NCBI GenBank assembly: GCA_945957605.1
Contig: CAMFLR010000013.1
Coordinates: forward strand, 1 to 64,000
DNA from: an uncultured Isosphaeraceae bacterium
Lineage (GTDB): Bacteria; Planctomycetota; Planctomycetia; Isosphaerales; Isosphaeraceae
Direction: 5' to 3'
Length of the DNA: 64,000 bases
Shown here: piece by piece, positions 36,901-44,615 of the stretch
How positions within the stretch are numbered: position 1 is the stretch's first letter
Layout: the number at the start of each line of letters is the position of its first letter
The notes under the pieces: model-generated
Database searches by the model: none
What the model was told of the DNA's origin: nothing
What the model saw: the letters and a program-made list of their open reading frames with translations, nothing else
Made by a program: the position numbers and the translations under genes

Positions 36901-38263
36901 CGTAGACATCGCCATTTGGCGCGGCGGCGACGTACACGGGATAGTTGATCGCGGGGGGCGCGGCGAAGACGGTGGCATCAAAACCGTCGGGGATTTTCAC
37001 GCCTTGAAAATATGATGCGTCTTTTTGCGCGGCGATGATTTTGGGGTCGAGCAATTCTTTCTTGTCGCCGTGAATCTCGAATTCGTTGATGCTGCCCCAG
37101 CCGTTTGAGTTGTTGCCCAGAAACGTCACGCGAACGTAGCGGGCCTGCGTGGGTTTGAAGGTAATCGCGTTCGGGCTGGGTTTGGTGTTCTTTGAACCGT
37201 CGACGAGCAACGACCATGTTTTGGCGTCGTTTGAGCCTTCGAGGCGAAACTGGTACGAACCGGTGTTTTCCCAATCGATCTTGGCGGCATCAATCTGAGT
37301 CGGAGCGCCGAGGTCAACTTGCAGCCATTCGCCGGTGTTGCCGCCGTTGGCACACCAGCGGGTGCCGACGTTGCCGTCGAACGCCTGGCGAATGAAGTTC
37401 CCCCCCTGCTCGCTCGACGCCGTTCCGGGCTTGCCCGCGGCGAGGTTTACCGGCACCAGTTTCGGGCCGTCATTGGCGGCGGTTTTGAGGTAGCGTGGTT
37501 CGAGCTTGCCGGCGGCCCAGAGCGTGCCTCGGGTGAGCATGTCGAGATACGGTTTTGCGCTTACAGTTTCGTTGTGATGGCCCAGCGTCGTGCCGAAAAC
37601 GCGAGCTTTTTCGTAGTCGTTCGTCCAGACGCAAACTTCGTCGTTACCCTTTTCACGGTTCTTCGCGGTGGCGAGGGGATGCGCGGTCGGCCAGACTTTC
37701 TCGATCCAGTAGAGCTCGCCGGCGGGATTGGCCCAGGCGGGTCCCCAGCCTTGCATGATCGGGTGGGCGGGATCGTTGTTCAGCACTTCGTGGCCGTAAG
37801 CTGCGCCGTGACGTCGCGAGGTGACGCCGCAGAACTTGAACCATTCGTCGGTGCCGTCGCGATAGCAGTGCATCGCACAGTGCAGCACGACCGCGCCCAA
37901 GCCAGCACGATGCGGCGCGAGGATGTTGGCGATGTATTTGGAATCCTTGACGTCGGAAAAGCATTCGTCATGGATAACGACGTCGTAACCCTTGGACCAT
38001 TCGGGGCTGTCGTAGATGGGGATCTTGCTGTTCGTCGCGGTGCCGCCTTGTTGTACGGCGGTCACTTTGATGTAGGCGCGTTCGGCCAGGCCTTCAGCGA
38101 TGAGTACTTTCTGGCGGGTGTAGTCGTGGCAGCAACCGCCGCAGATGAGCAATACTTCGAGCGGCTTGGGGGGCGGGTCGGCGGCGCGAGCGGTTGAGGG
38201 AACGATGGCGCAGAGCGAGACGAGGGCTGCGAGCGCAAGCGTGGCCGTTCGAGAGAGCGTCAT
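33992..38263 (-). CDS. ThuA + F5/8-type C + PVC-type beta-propeller + HEAT + cytochrome c fusion protein
   Basis: 1423 residues from ATG at 38263. The open frame extends 74 codons further 5' only by reading through a repeat element. A signal peptide (MTLSRTATLALAALVSLCAI) is followed by a ThuA-like domain (LEVLLICGGCCHDYTRQK, VVIHDECFSDV, VLHCAMHCYR). Next comes a discoidin/F5/8C domain (NLAAGKPGTASSEQGGNF, GEWLQVDLG, ARYVRVTFLG) and a PVC-type membrane-bound dehydrogenase propeller (FDATVFAAPPAINYPVYVAA, VYRLRDLDGDGKADEVR, HTSNGVTMGIDGWLYLAIGD). HEAT-like repeats follow (RVRLTTAISLARLGNPAG), then a C-terminal cytochrome c (LFTQLNCVNCHTVK, the CxxCH heme site, and SNTSVMPEG). The product is exported and probably redox-active on a carbohydrate substrate. 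The substrate is unknown. Confidence 0.9.
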   Translation of the reverse strand: MTLSRTATLALAALVSLCAIVPSTARAADPPPKPLEVLLICGGCCHDYTRQKVLIAEGLAERAYIKVTAVQQGGTATNSKIPIYDSPEWSKGYDVVIHDECFSDVKDSKYIANILAPHRAGLGAVVLHCAMHCYRDGTDEWFKFCGVTSRRHGAAYGHEVLNNDPAHPIMQGWGPAWANPAGELYWIEKVWPTAHPLATAKNREKGNDEVCVWTNDYEKARVFGTTLGHHNETVSAKPYLDMLTRGTLWAAGKLEPRYLKTAANDGPKLVPVNLAAGKPGTASSEQGGNFIRQAFDGNVGTRWCANGGNTGEWLQVDLGAPTQIDAAKIDWENTGSYQFRLEGSNDAKTWSLLVDGSKNTKPSPNAITFKPTQARYVRVTFLGNNSNGWGSINEFEIHGDKKELLDPKIIAAQKDASYFQGVKIPDGFDATVFAAPPAINYPVYVAAAPNGDVYVSSDRNGSLDRAKLRGSVYRLRDLDGDGKADEVRRFVSDVDSPRGLVFDRDRIYLMHPPHLSAFIDKNNDGIADEQKILVKNIAFGFKDRPADHTSNGVTMGIDGWLYLAIGDFGFLQAEGTDGRKLQLRGGGVVRVRPDGTGLELYSRGTRNILEASVDPLLNGFARDNTNDGGGWDIRLHHFSGMEDHGYPRLFKNFTDEVIAPLADYGGGSGCGGLYLSEPGFGPENGDALYTADWGRDRIYRHKMTPKGATFSADQTEFLTVPRVTDLDVDAQGHLFVSSWKGATFTFAGEDVGYVLRVTPKGNKPAPLPDYNTLDASSLVSELNSPSHRRRVEAQRTLLAKGVNDAVAAELLALAIDTNRSLNTRVAALFTLKQAKGSTANAQIAALTTDATIREFAIRALTDRLDQLQGVQIESIVKYINDANPRVRLTTAISLARLGNPAGSKPLAALLSDADPVVAHTAIKALVALNGADACFAIVDSTSPGKAARIGALRVLQALHESPVADGLISRLAAEKDTARRLGLIAALARLDHREGFWRGDSWGTRPDTSGPYYQPEAWEASEKIEAALRQALDAAKPTEFAAILEELTRNKVSFAGETESLAKRASDKVLHELIIKHFAKLATVPREIEPVLLESVRSRTDSPATRSNAAIALLKIAGGFDARRALSALAPLEDLPADSNDFRAARDAFLSSDRLASHVADFEKLAANDTPGSTWANAALMTVAQSRARNMNAQRDQANTALAAAWKNPSRQLALLKAVALASDQNSREHVLTALHDKNPAVVAAARDAAMALRLDTANPGARPSGPRVETLSLDRTLEIVSKTKGDRAAGERLFTQLNCVNCHTVKQSDPPKGPFLGTIATTYKRRELAEAILQPSKTIAQGFTTNVFALEDGRTLTGFVTKEAADTVVVRDADGRETTIPTSNIVERAKSNTSVMPEGLVKSLTTGEFASLLDYLESLSKK

Positions 38264-38445
38264 GGTGCGGCTTCTGGCTGTAGGAATGGAAACGGGCGGT
38301 GCACCGTGAGGGTCCGCGTTTGGTCCTGATTCTAACGTACGGCACGGCCGATTTGCCACGATCGCGCGGGGGATGAAGGGACGATTGCGTCGTTGTCTTT
38401 TTCCGTGCAGGTTATTGGATAATTCAACGATTTTTGAACCGTGTG

Positions 38446-38606
38446 GAGTGCTCCCGGTTCTTGAACCGGGACGGCGAAGACGCAAGACGATTCAGTTGAA
38501 GTATGAATCCCTGTGATCAGCTTGGAGGCTGACCATTTTGAAGGCGTACTGTCGCGTCGGGACTTCTTGCGGCTGCGCCGCCCCGGTTCGAGAACCGGGG
38601 GTACCC
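38446..38606. repeat. Inverted-repeat element, copy G (about 160 bp), variant stems
   Basis: The left stem is CCCGGTTC-TT-GAACCGGG (38453-38470), then GGCGAAGACGCAAGACG. After an enlarged centre come CTTCTTG, GCGGC-TGC-GCCGC, the right stem CCCCGGTTC-GA-GAACCGGGG (38581-38600) and GTACCC. The element lies between the giant fusion gene and the SbtA-like gene. Its translation produces the false N-terminal extension of the former. Confidence 0.85.
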
Positions 38607-38753
38607 ATTTCAAGGTTTGCCAAAGCGGACGAGTACGCAATGCATCCGTGGAAATCGAGATCGCCACAAAAGAGAAACGGCTTCCAAACGTATTCCCTCG
38701 TTGGGGAAAGACGCTGGAAGCCGTTGGGAGAGTGTAGCGAGCGTGTCGCGAAA

Positions 38754-40223
38754 TCAGGTGGGGAACATGCGCATCGCGGCCTTGGCGATTTCGATGTAGA
38801 CCGGGATGCCGATGGTGACGTTGTACGAGAACGTCAGGCCGAGCGAGGCGGCGAGAGGGAGCGTCGGGCTGGCTTCGGGGATCGCCAGTCGCTGCACGGC
38901 TGGCACGGCGATGTACGAGGCTGCGCCGCAAAGTACGGCGAAGAGGACGTACGTGCCGAGCTCGAAGGGCGTGCCGGTCAGGTGGCTGTAGATGTGGGCG
39001 ACGGTGATGCCAAGCGTCGCGAAGACGTTCGGGGCGATCAGTGCGAAGGCGATGTAACCGGCGCCTGCGGTTTTGAGGTCCATCAACTTGCGTGAGGCGG
39101 TCATGCCCATTTCGAGCAGGAAGAGGCAGAGCACGCCTTGGAAGAGGTTGATGAAGAAGGTGTCGTCGGCCTTCGTCACTTCGACGCCTTGCCGTCCGCT
39201 GATGAAGCCGACTGCAATGCCGCCGAACAGCAGGAAGAGGCCCGGATTCAGGAACACTTCGTGCAGCAGCTTGGGATCGAGAATCCCGCGCGATTTGGGC
39301 CGCAGGGTGATCTCGTCGCTATCGTCCTTGAGAACAGCGGCGGTTTCAACCAGCGGCGGTTCTTCGCCATGTGCACCCTCGTGGGCGACGGGAAGCGGCC
39401 GGGCCTTGGCGTCGTAGCCGGGTTCGTCGGGCATGTTGCCGCGAGCGTCCATACCGCGTTCGCGAAGCCGCGAGACGAGGTAGAGGGCGACAAGGCATCC
39501 CGGGATTTCCATCACGGCGAGCATGACCGGCATGTAGGCGTCGGTTGCGATCTTGGCGGTCGCGAGCGCACCCACGCAGGTGACGAACGTACCGGCCGAG
39601 TCGGAGCCGTAGTAGCCGGCGACCGTCGCTTTATCGACCTTGCGGAGCGTCGTGAAGGTGTTGAGCGCGAGGAAGGCGAGGATGCCGATCACGAAGTTCA
39701 AGAAGAACCCGACGATCATGAAGCCGACGGCTCTGCCTAGCAGTGCGGGGGGCAGAAACGCGAGCTCTTCGCCCCCGTGCCAGCCAATGGCGATGAGGAG
39801 ATAGATCGTGAGGGCCTGGTAGATCACGTGCGGGAAGTCGAGCTTCACGCGGAGGATCGGTACCAGGAAGCCCATATAGAAGAAGAGTAGAAGCGGCTTG
39901 AAGAGGTTCTTCTGAAAGTTGTGCCAGAAATCGAGAAGGATGTTGTGGCCTTCTTCGGGAGCGGCCGCGGTGGTGGCGGCTGCGGCCGGGGCGGCACCAT
40001 GACCCTCGGCGGCGGGGGCCGCGTGGCCAGTGGCCTCGGCCGCAGGCTTAGGAGCGCTCGCAGCCTTGGTCGCTTCGGTCGATTTTGATGCGGCGGGCTT
40101 CTGTAAGGTTGTGTCCTGAGGGGGCGTTGGGGTCAGCGCGCGGACGACGGTTGGGAGGGAAACGAAAACGAAGCAAGCGATCGCCCAGATCGCCCACGTT
40201 CGTTTCATGGGGCGAGACGACAT
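38754..40223 (-). CDS. SbtA-like sodium-dependent bicarbonate transporter with N-terminal extension
   Basis: 489 residues. The C-terminal about 390 residues match the sodium-dependent bicarbonate permease family: multiple hydrophobic helices, LRVKLDFPHVIYQALTIYLL, AIGWHGGEEL, GYYGSDSAGTFVTCVGAL, SRLRERG, a charged cytoplasmic loop (about 255-310), FLLEMGMTASRKLMDL, VLCGAASYIAVPAVQRLA and LGLTFSYNVTIGIPVYIEIA. Cyanobacterial SbtA is about 370 residues. The extra part is a signal-like helix (about 6-30) and an Ala/Pro/His-rich segment (about 35-92) that would be periplasmic. GGAG 8 bases upstream supports the ATG at 40223. No SbtB-like regulator gene is present. The two-component pair lies just upstream in the same orientation. 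Confidence 0.85.
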   Translation of the reverse strand: MSSRPMKRTWAIWAIACFVFVSLPTVVRALTPTPPQDTTLQKPAASKSTEATKAASAPKPAAEATGHAAPAAEGHGAAPAAAATTAAAPEEGHNILLDFWHNFQKNLFKPLLLFFYMGFLVPILRVKLDFPHVIYQALTIYLLIAIGWHGGEELAFLPPALLGRAVGFMIVGFFLNFVIGILAFLALNTFTTLRKVDKATVAGYYGSDSAGTFVTCVGALATAKIATDAYMPVMLAVMEIPGCLVALYLVSRLRERGMDARGNMPDEPGYDAKARPLPVAHEGAHGEEPPLVETAAVLKDDSDEITLRPKSRGILDPKLLHEVFLNPGLFLLFGGIAVGFISGRQGVEVTKADDTFFINLFQGVLCLFLLEMGMTASRKLMDLKTAGAGYIAFALIAPNVFATLGITVAHIYSHLTGTPFELGTYVLFAVLCGAASYIAVPAVQRLAIPEASPTLPLAASLGLTFSYNVTIGIPVYIEIAKAAMRMFPT

Positions 40224-40384
40224 GGTCTTGCACTCCGAATTGTACGAACCACCACCGCTGCGCCGACGACCATCGCCCGCGCATCAGCGAACACTTTCAG
40301 AGTTGAACGTCGGTCAGGCGGCTCTTTCGTAAGTCGCGACCCGGCATCGAGCCCATTATGGTCATCGATATGTAATTCCGCGAC

Positions 40385-40430
40385 CAGGATATCCGGTGAA
40401 AACCGTCAGGATATCCCTGACAAAGTCAGG
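40385..40430. promoter_or_regulatory. Repeated CAGGATATCC and overlapping hairpins between response regulator and SbtA-like gene
   Basis: CAGGATATCC occurs at 40385-40394 and again at 40407-40416, exactly 22 bases apart (about two helical turns); its core GGATATCC is a palindrome. CCTGAC and GTCAGG also form a hairpin around AAA at 40416-40430. On the minus strand GTCAGG-GATA-TCCTGAC followed by GGTTTT could instead be the response regulator's terminator. It lies about 160-205 bases upstream of the transporter start. Confidence 0.5.
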
Positions 40431-40439
40431 ACCGTGCGC

Positions 40440-41093
40440 TTATGCGTCTTGCAGCCATCCGCGCTGAATTGCGTAACGTACGAGGTCTGCGCGGCTACGC
40501 AGACCGAGCTTTTCGAACGATCGCGACTTGTAGGTTTCCACGGTTTTCACGCCAATATCGAGCTGTGCGGCGATTTCTTTGAGGCTGTAGCCGCGGGCGA
40601 GACGGAGCAAAACATCGCCTTCGCGATCGCTGAGCGATTCGACCTCAAACCCTTCTCGGGCAGAAGGTTTGAGCACCATTCGCCCCACAACTTTGCGCGC
40701 AAGAATCGGGTCGAGATAGACACCGCCTGACGAGACGACGCGAATTGCATGGATCAATTCATCCGCGGCCGCACGCTTGAGTGCATAGCCTGACGCGCCG
40801 GCTTCGAGCATGAGCCGGAGGTAGCCTTTGTCTTCGTGGACGGTGAGGGCCAGGACTTTGAGGGAGGAGTCGATCTTCTTGAGCAGTTCGGTGGCTTGTG
40901 CGCCACCCATCCCTGGCATCGAGATATCAATGATCACGACGTCGGGCCGGGTTTTTTCGGCGAGGGCGACGCCGAGGCGACCGTCTTCCGCTTCGCCGAC
41001 CACTTCCATGTCGGGCTGGGCGTTGATGAGGGTTTTGAGTCCTTCGCGCACGACGACGTGGTCGTCAATCAGCATCACACGCAGCGATTTCAC
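40440..41093 (-). CDS. NarL/LuxR-family response regulator
   Basis: 217 residues from GTG at 41093, with AAGGAG about 11 bases upstream. The receiver domain (about 3-120) has the acidic pair in VMLIDDHVVVREGLKTLI, the phospho-acceptor Asp in VVIIDISMPGMGG, Thr in LALTVHED and Lys in GYALKRAAADEL. The C-terminal LuxR helix-turn-helix has LSDREGDVLLRLARGYSLKE, IGVKTVETYKSRSFEKLGL and LVRYAIQRGW. The start overlaps the end of the histidine kinase gene by 29 bases, so the two are translationally coupled partners. The SbtA-like gene downstream is a candidate target. Confidence 0.93.
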   Translation of the reverse strand: MKSLRVMLIDDHVVVREGLKTLINAQPDMEVVGEAEDGRLGVALAEKTRPDVVIIDISMPGMGGAQATELLKKIDSSLKVLALTVHEDKGYLRLMLEAGASGYALKRAAADELIHAIRVVSSGGVYLDPILARKVVGRMVLKPSAREGFEVESLSDREGDVLLRLARGYSLKEIAAQLDIGVKTVETYKSRSFEKLGLRSRADLVRYAIQRGWLQDA

Positions 41094-42519
41094 GTTGGGC
41101 GATCTCCTTGTTCTCAGCGCGAGGGACGCGGATGAGGAGCGTGGTTCCAGAGCCCGGCGACGACTCGACATTTAGCGTGCCGCCGACGAGCGCCACGCGC
41201 TCCTTCATGCCGAGAATTCCCATGCCGGGGCTATGCGTGGTTTCGGTATCGAAGCCGACCCCGTCGTCTTCGATGATGACGAGCAAGTGGTCGCGCGCGT
41301 TTTCGACCACCAATCCCACGCGTCCGGCATGAGCATGTTTGACAACGTTATTGAAGGCTTCCTGGACGATTCGATAGATCGTGGTTTCGACCTGCGGGCC
41401 GAGCCGGCTGTGTTCGAGACCAGAGACCTGGAGATCGACGTCGATCCGGTAACGGTCGGTCCATTCGTCGACCATATTGAGCAACGCTGAGTGAAGGCCG
41501 AGGTCGTCGAGCGCGGTGGGACGCAGTTCGAGGGCGATCCGGTGCGCCTCGCGCGCGATTTCGTCGATCATGGAACGGAGCTGGTGCAGCAAACGGGCGC
41601 GTTCGGGCGAGACGGCCTCGGCTTCGTCGGACAGGGCTTTGATCCAGAGCAGAATCGCCGTGACGTGCTGGCCCATCTGGTCGTGCAGCTCGCGCGCGAT
41701 TCGGCGGCGTTCGTCTTCCTGGCTGGTGACGAGCTGGCGGAGCAATTCGGTCCGTTCTTCTTCGGCGCGGACGCGTTCGGTGATGTCCTGGAAAACGGTG
41801 ACTGCGGCGAGGATCGCGCCTGTTTCGTTGCGAATGGGTGCGGAGTTCACTGAGAGAATTGTCACCGAGCCGTCATCGTGAGCGTATCGCAGGGTTTCGG
41901 ACTTGATGACGTCGCCTTCCTGGACGGCGCGGGCGCTGGGGTATTCCTCTGCGCGATAGGGGCGGCCATCGGGATGGACGGCACCATAGAGCGGTAGTGG
42001 TGTGGTGGACTCGGACGGGACGAAGGGATGTCGGAGGAGCCGTTCGGCTTCGTCGTTGTGGAGCAGGAGCTTGCCGGATGGGGCTTCGACGATTGCCACG
42101 CCGAGCGGAAGCTGCTGGAGAATCGCCTCGAGCCGAGCGCTTTCGGTTTGAAGCTGTCGGAGGAGGAATTTCCGTTCCTGGTCGCTCCAATCGGCACGCA
42201 GGCGAGCGCCTGAGAGCCAGCTAATCACCACGGAAACCACCGTAAACTCGAGGAGCGAGTCAAAGATGGCGGGCGTCATGCCGATGTCGCCGGGCGGCAG
42301 GAGTAGCCAGCTTAGAACGGCGAAGAGAGTGGCGGCGAGTCCTGGCCAGAGGCCCCCGAGCCAGCCGGTGATAATGACGGCTGCGAACTCGAGCGCCATG
42401 GGCGCAGGGGCGAAGAACGGCCAGGTGCCGCGGAGGATTGCCGAAGCCGCCAGGACGAGCACGGCACCCAGCAGGATGCGGCGCGCGTACCCCGGACGGC
42501 TCATCCGTTTCATGACCAC
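41065..42519 (-). CDS. NarL-type sensor histidine kinase (DUF4118-like membrane domain, PAS, HisKA_3)
   Basis: About 484 residues from GTG at 42519, which has GGAGG 5 bases upstream; ATG at 42600 is an in-frame alternative. Four hydrophobic segments (ILLGAVLVLAASAILRGTWP through LSWLLLPP and a last helix) resemble the KdpD-like DUF4118 membrane domain, with no large periplasmic loop. A PAS domain follows (LEAILQQLPLGVAIVEAPSG, HNDEAERLL). The HisKA_3 dimerisation helix has the phospho-accepting His in RRRIARELHDQMGQHVTA. The ATPase domain has IVQEAFNNVVKHAHAG (N box), EDDGVGFD (G1) and GMGILGMKERVALVGG (G2). The signal is unknown, possibly sensed in the membrane or by PAS. Confidence 0.93.
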   Translation of the reverse strand: MVMKRMSRPGYARRILLGAVLVLAASAILRGTWPFFAPAPMALEFAAVIITGWLGGLWPGLAATLFAVLSWLLLPPGDIGMTPAIFDSLLEFTVVSVVISWLSGARLRADWSDQERKFLLRQLQTESARLEAILQQLPLGVAIVEAPSGKLLLHNDEAERLLRHPFVPSESTTPLPLYGAVHPDGRPYRAEEYPSARAVQEGDVIKSETLRYAHDDGSVTILSVNSAPIRNETGAILAAVTVFQDITERVRAEEERTELLRQLVTSQEDERRRIARELHDQMGQHVTAILLWIKALSDEAEAVSPERARLLHQLRSMIDEIAREAHRIALELRPTALDDLGLHSALLNMVDEWTDRYRIDVDLQVSGLEHSRLGPQVETTIYRIVQEAFNNVVKHAHAGRVGLVVENARDHLLVIIEDDGVGFDTETTHSPGMGILGMKERVALVGGTLNVESSPGSGTTLLIRVPRAENKEIAQREIAACDAD

Positions 42520-43004
42520 GAGATCCTCCGGCGCCGGTAGGTTTTCGAGCAGTCTCCCCCCTCTCTTATAAGCGGCATCACCTTCATGATTCAATTCCAT
42601 GCGCCTTGCCACCACCGGATAAAGAGCCATCAGCGTAGGGAATTCCCTTACAAAAAAAGCGGGAAGCACCTGACAGTGGGGAATCTAGGCGTGATGTATC
42701 TTTCTCTTGGGGCGAGGGAAGCCCTTGGCGCCGTTGGTTTCGTGCCGGGGGGCACGTGGTCAAGCCGTCAGGGTTCCTCGCCCCTTTTTTTTGCTCGACG
42801 CCCGCCTTTCCGTCCCACCCTCTACATCCGCTTCCATGTCCGGAAGCTTCTGTGACCCTCTCCCAGTCGATGAGCAATCGTTGCGTCTTCAGTTCGTGAC
42901 TTTCTGCACGAACTACGACCAGGCGCCCGATGGCACCACCGAGTCGGAGCCGACGTCGATCGACCTGCTCAGTCCGACCTGATCGGGAATTTCGTCACGG
43001 AGGC

Positions 43005-43145
43005 ATGATGGGCGGAATGGGCAGTGGAATGATGGGTGCCATAGGAGGTATGGGCGGCGCTTGGCCGGTACTCCTGACGGGAAAACTCTTTGCGGCGCTC
43101 GGCGGTGGTCAGACTTGTCGCATGCCAGTGCTGCTTGTGAACTGA
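43005..43145 (+). CDS. Possible small Gly/Met-rich protein (46 residues)
   Basis: An ATG at 43005 has CGGAGG immediately upstream at a short spacing. The product opens MMGGMGSGMMGAIGGMGG, a Gly/Met repeat, then AWPVLLTGKLFAALGGG. It could be a small membrane-associated or metal-binding peptide, or chance low-complexity sequence. Nothing else supports expression, so confidence is low. Confidence 0.25.
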   Translation: MMGGMGSGMMGAIGGMGGAWPVLLTGKLFAALGGGQTCRMPVLLVN

Positions 43146-43566
43146 AACGAGCCGGGTCTGCGAGAGACGAGACGGCGACGGGCTTACAGTTTGCGATTCG
43201 GCGGCCTGATTGGGATTCGACTGGTTGGAATTCGGCCAACTGGGCGAATCCGATCGAGCGGGCTTGGCCGAACACCTGTGGTGCAGCTTGAAGCCTGTAG
43301 CGTCGACGCTGAGACCAAAAGTTGGGCCGGGATATCTAGCGCGATCGAGCGGACCCGTTGCCGCTTGCAAGACTCAGATCATAGGCGACGAGGCACGTGT
43401 GCGATTCGCTGGCGATAACGGCTGAGGATAGGAGAAACAGGGCGGACGTTTTTCCTTGACGGTGGTCCATAATGATAAAGGGATGACTGACGCGGTCACC
43501 TTTGTCGACTCACTCGCTTAATTGGAACTGACTTAGCTTATAGATGCCGAGCTGGCGAAGTGCCTG

Positions 43567-43791
43567 ATGAATAGGAAGGAAAGATACAGGGTGACGATCG
43601 AAAATCACTCGCCGATGATCATGAACGGGATTGCGATATCGGGCGAAAAGCGAGAGGATTTAGAGATGATCACCGGATTCTGCCTTCCCCTACAAAAGAC
43701 ATTAGAGTTTCCCGCGCGCACCGAAGCGGCGCAGCGGCTTGGAATCAAGTGCGGCAGCCACGATCAAGGTGCCGACGTGAGCGGACTCTAG
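43567..43791 (+). CDS. Doubtful 74-residue open reading frame
   Basis: The frame from ATG at 43567 reads with a fair amino-acid balance (YRVTIENHSPMIMNGIAIS, then EMITGFCLPLQKTLEFPAR). It ends 8 bases before the branched terminator, which supports a transcript here. The ribosome binding site is unclear and no family is recognised. It could be the 3' remnant of a longer gene. Confidence 0.3.
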   Translation: MNRKERYRVTIENHSPMIMNGIAISGEKREDLEMITGFCLPLQKTLEFPARTEAAQRLGIKCGSHDQGADVSGL

Positions 43792-43798
43792 GAGCTGG

Positions 43799-43882
43799 GC
43801 CGGACGGAGAAAGACAGCCGTAGGGAGGATCTGCTCCTCATCCTCCCTCGACCCAGAGATCTCCGTCCGGCTCATTTTTCTC
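43799..43882 (+). terminator. Branched intrinsic terminator with nested stem
   Basis: GCCGGACGGAGA (43799-43810) pairs perfectly with TCTCCGTCCGGC (43860-43871). Inside it GGGAGGAT (43823-43830) pairs with ATCCTCCC (43840-43847). TCATTTTTCTCTCT follows. The two coaxial stems and T-run look like a terminator or the 3' end of a structured RNA. Confidence 0.75.
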
Positions 43883-44175
43883 TCTAGCACATCGAATTTG
43901 GTGCACAGTTTGGGGTCGAAATGGCTCAGTTCCTTGCTAATTGCGTCTGATCAATGCGCAAACTAAGCTCGATTTCATGAAGCCAACTTCACGCAACTGA
44001 CAGACGTTTAATGGGTAGCGGTTAAGCGAGCGGCTCGACTGCGCAAGGGACTTTGTTTCTCGTTTCTGGTGAACTCGACCGACGAGATTCGTGACTCTCC
44101 ACAGCAGATCGCAGCCGAATGGGTGATTCCGCCTCATCGGTCTCTGCGCTGCGGGGCATGAATTGAACGATCGAC

Positions 44176-44553
44176 GTGTTCGAGCGAGCGGCTTGGTCTA
44201 TGATCGATAATGTTCAGGCAATGATTCGGGAGACATTGCTGCACAAGAATGCCTTGGAAGACCTGTCGTTTAATCCGTCCGAATGCCGGGCTGTGATTTC
44301 CTTGCTGCAGCCGAACGATCGCTACCAATATCCTGATTATTTGCTCGTGTTTACATTCTCGGGTGTGAAGTCACTCGAAGTGAGTTCAGTTGGAGTTAAT
44401 CGCGTCGGCGAGAATGTATTCAATATCAAATGCTCGTACGACGAAGGCATGTACAAGGCTGAGTTCGCGCTGGGAGAAGTCGACAGGCCATCGTGGTTAT
44501 TGAGAATCGAATTTAGCGACTTGCACTACAAGCGCTCGCCTTCGTTTCCGTGA
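44176..44553 (+). CDS. Small cytosolic protein, unknown
   Basis: Up to 125 residues; the first codon may be GTG at 44176 or ATG at 44200, neither with a convincing ribosome binding site. The product is alpha/beta: a helical start (DNVQAMIRETLLHKNALEDL), then strands (YLLVFTFSGVKSLEVSSVGV, FNIKCSYD, YKAEFAL) and SWLLRIEFSDLHYKR. The layout resembles small immunity-like proteins. It is the first of four consecutive small plus-strand genes (44176-46266). Confidence 0.55.
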   Translation: MFERAAWSMIDNVQAMIRETLLHKNALEDLSFNPSECRAVISLLQPNDRYQYPDYLLVFTFSGVKSLEVSSVGVNRVGENVFNIKCSYDEGMYKAEFALGEVDRPSWLLRIEFSDLHYKRSPSFP

Positions 44554-44615
44554 GGCTCGATTCGCGTCGATGATGAATCGGTTTGAGCTGTGGTTTTCGG
44601 TATCGAGGATCGCCA

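Larger units (their letters stand above)
42520..44175. other. Gene-poor region of about 1.6 kb
   Basis: Upstream of the kinase gene and before the small-gene cluster. No open frame here has clear coding character or a recognised family. Short candidates at 43005-43145 and 43567-43791 are listed separately. The most definite structure is the branched terminator at 43799. An eight-T run lies near 42785. The region may be decayed coding DNA or contain unrecognised RNA. Confidence 0.5.

Noticed and set aside
38264-38485. 74-residue N-terminal extension of the ThuA fusion protein
   Set aside because: It translates part of an inverted-repeat element (LRRPGSRTG) and a non-conserved segment. A clean signal peptide begins at 38263.
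42707-42982. 91-codon open frame upstream of the kinase gene
   Set aside because: It has no ribosome binding site, no protein-like pattern and an eight-T homopolymer inside the region.
43799-43871. tRNA or tRNA-like gene
   Set aside because: The 73-nt length with paired ends is suggestive, but the 12-bp outer stem, lack of a T-loop GTTCRA motif and following T-run fit a terminator.
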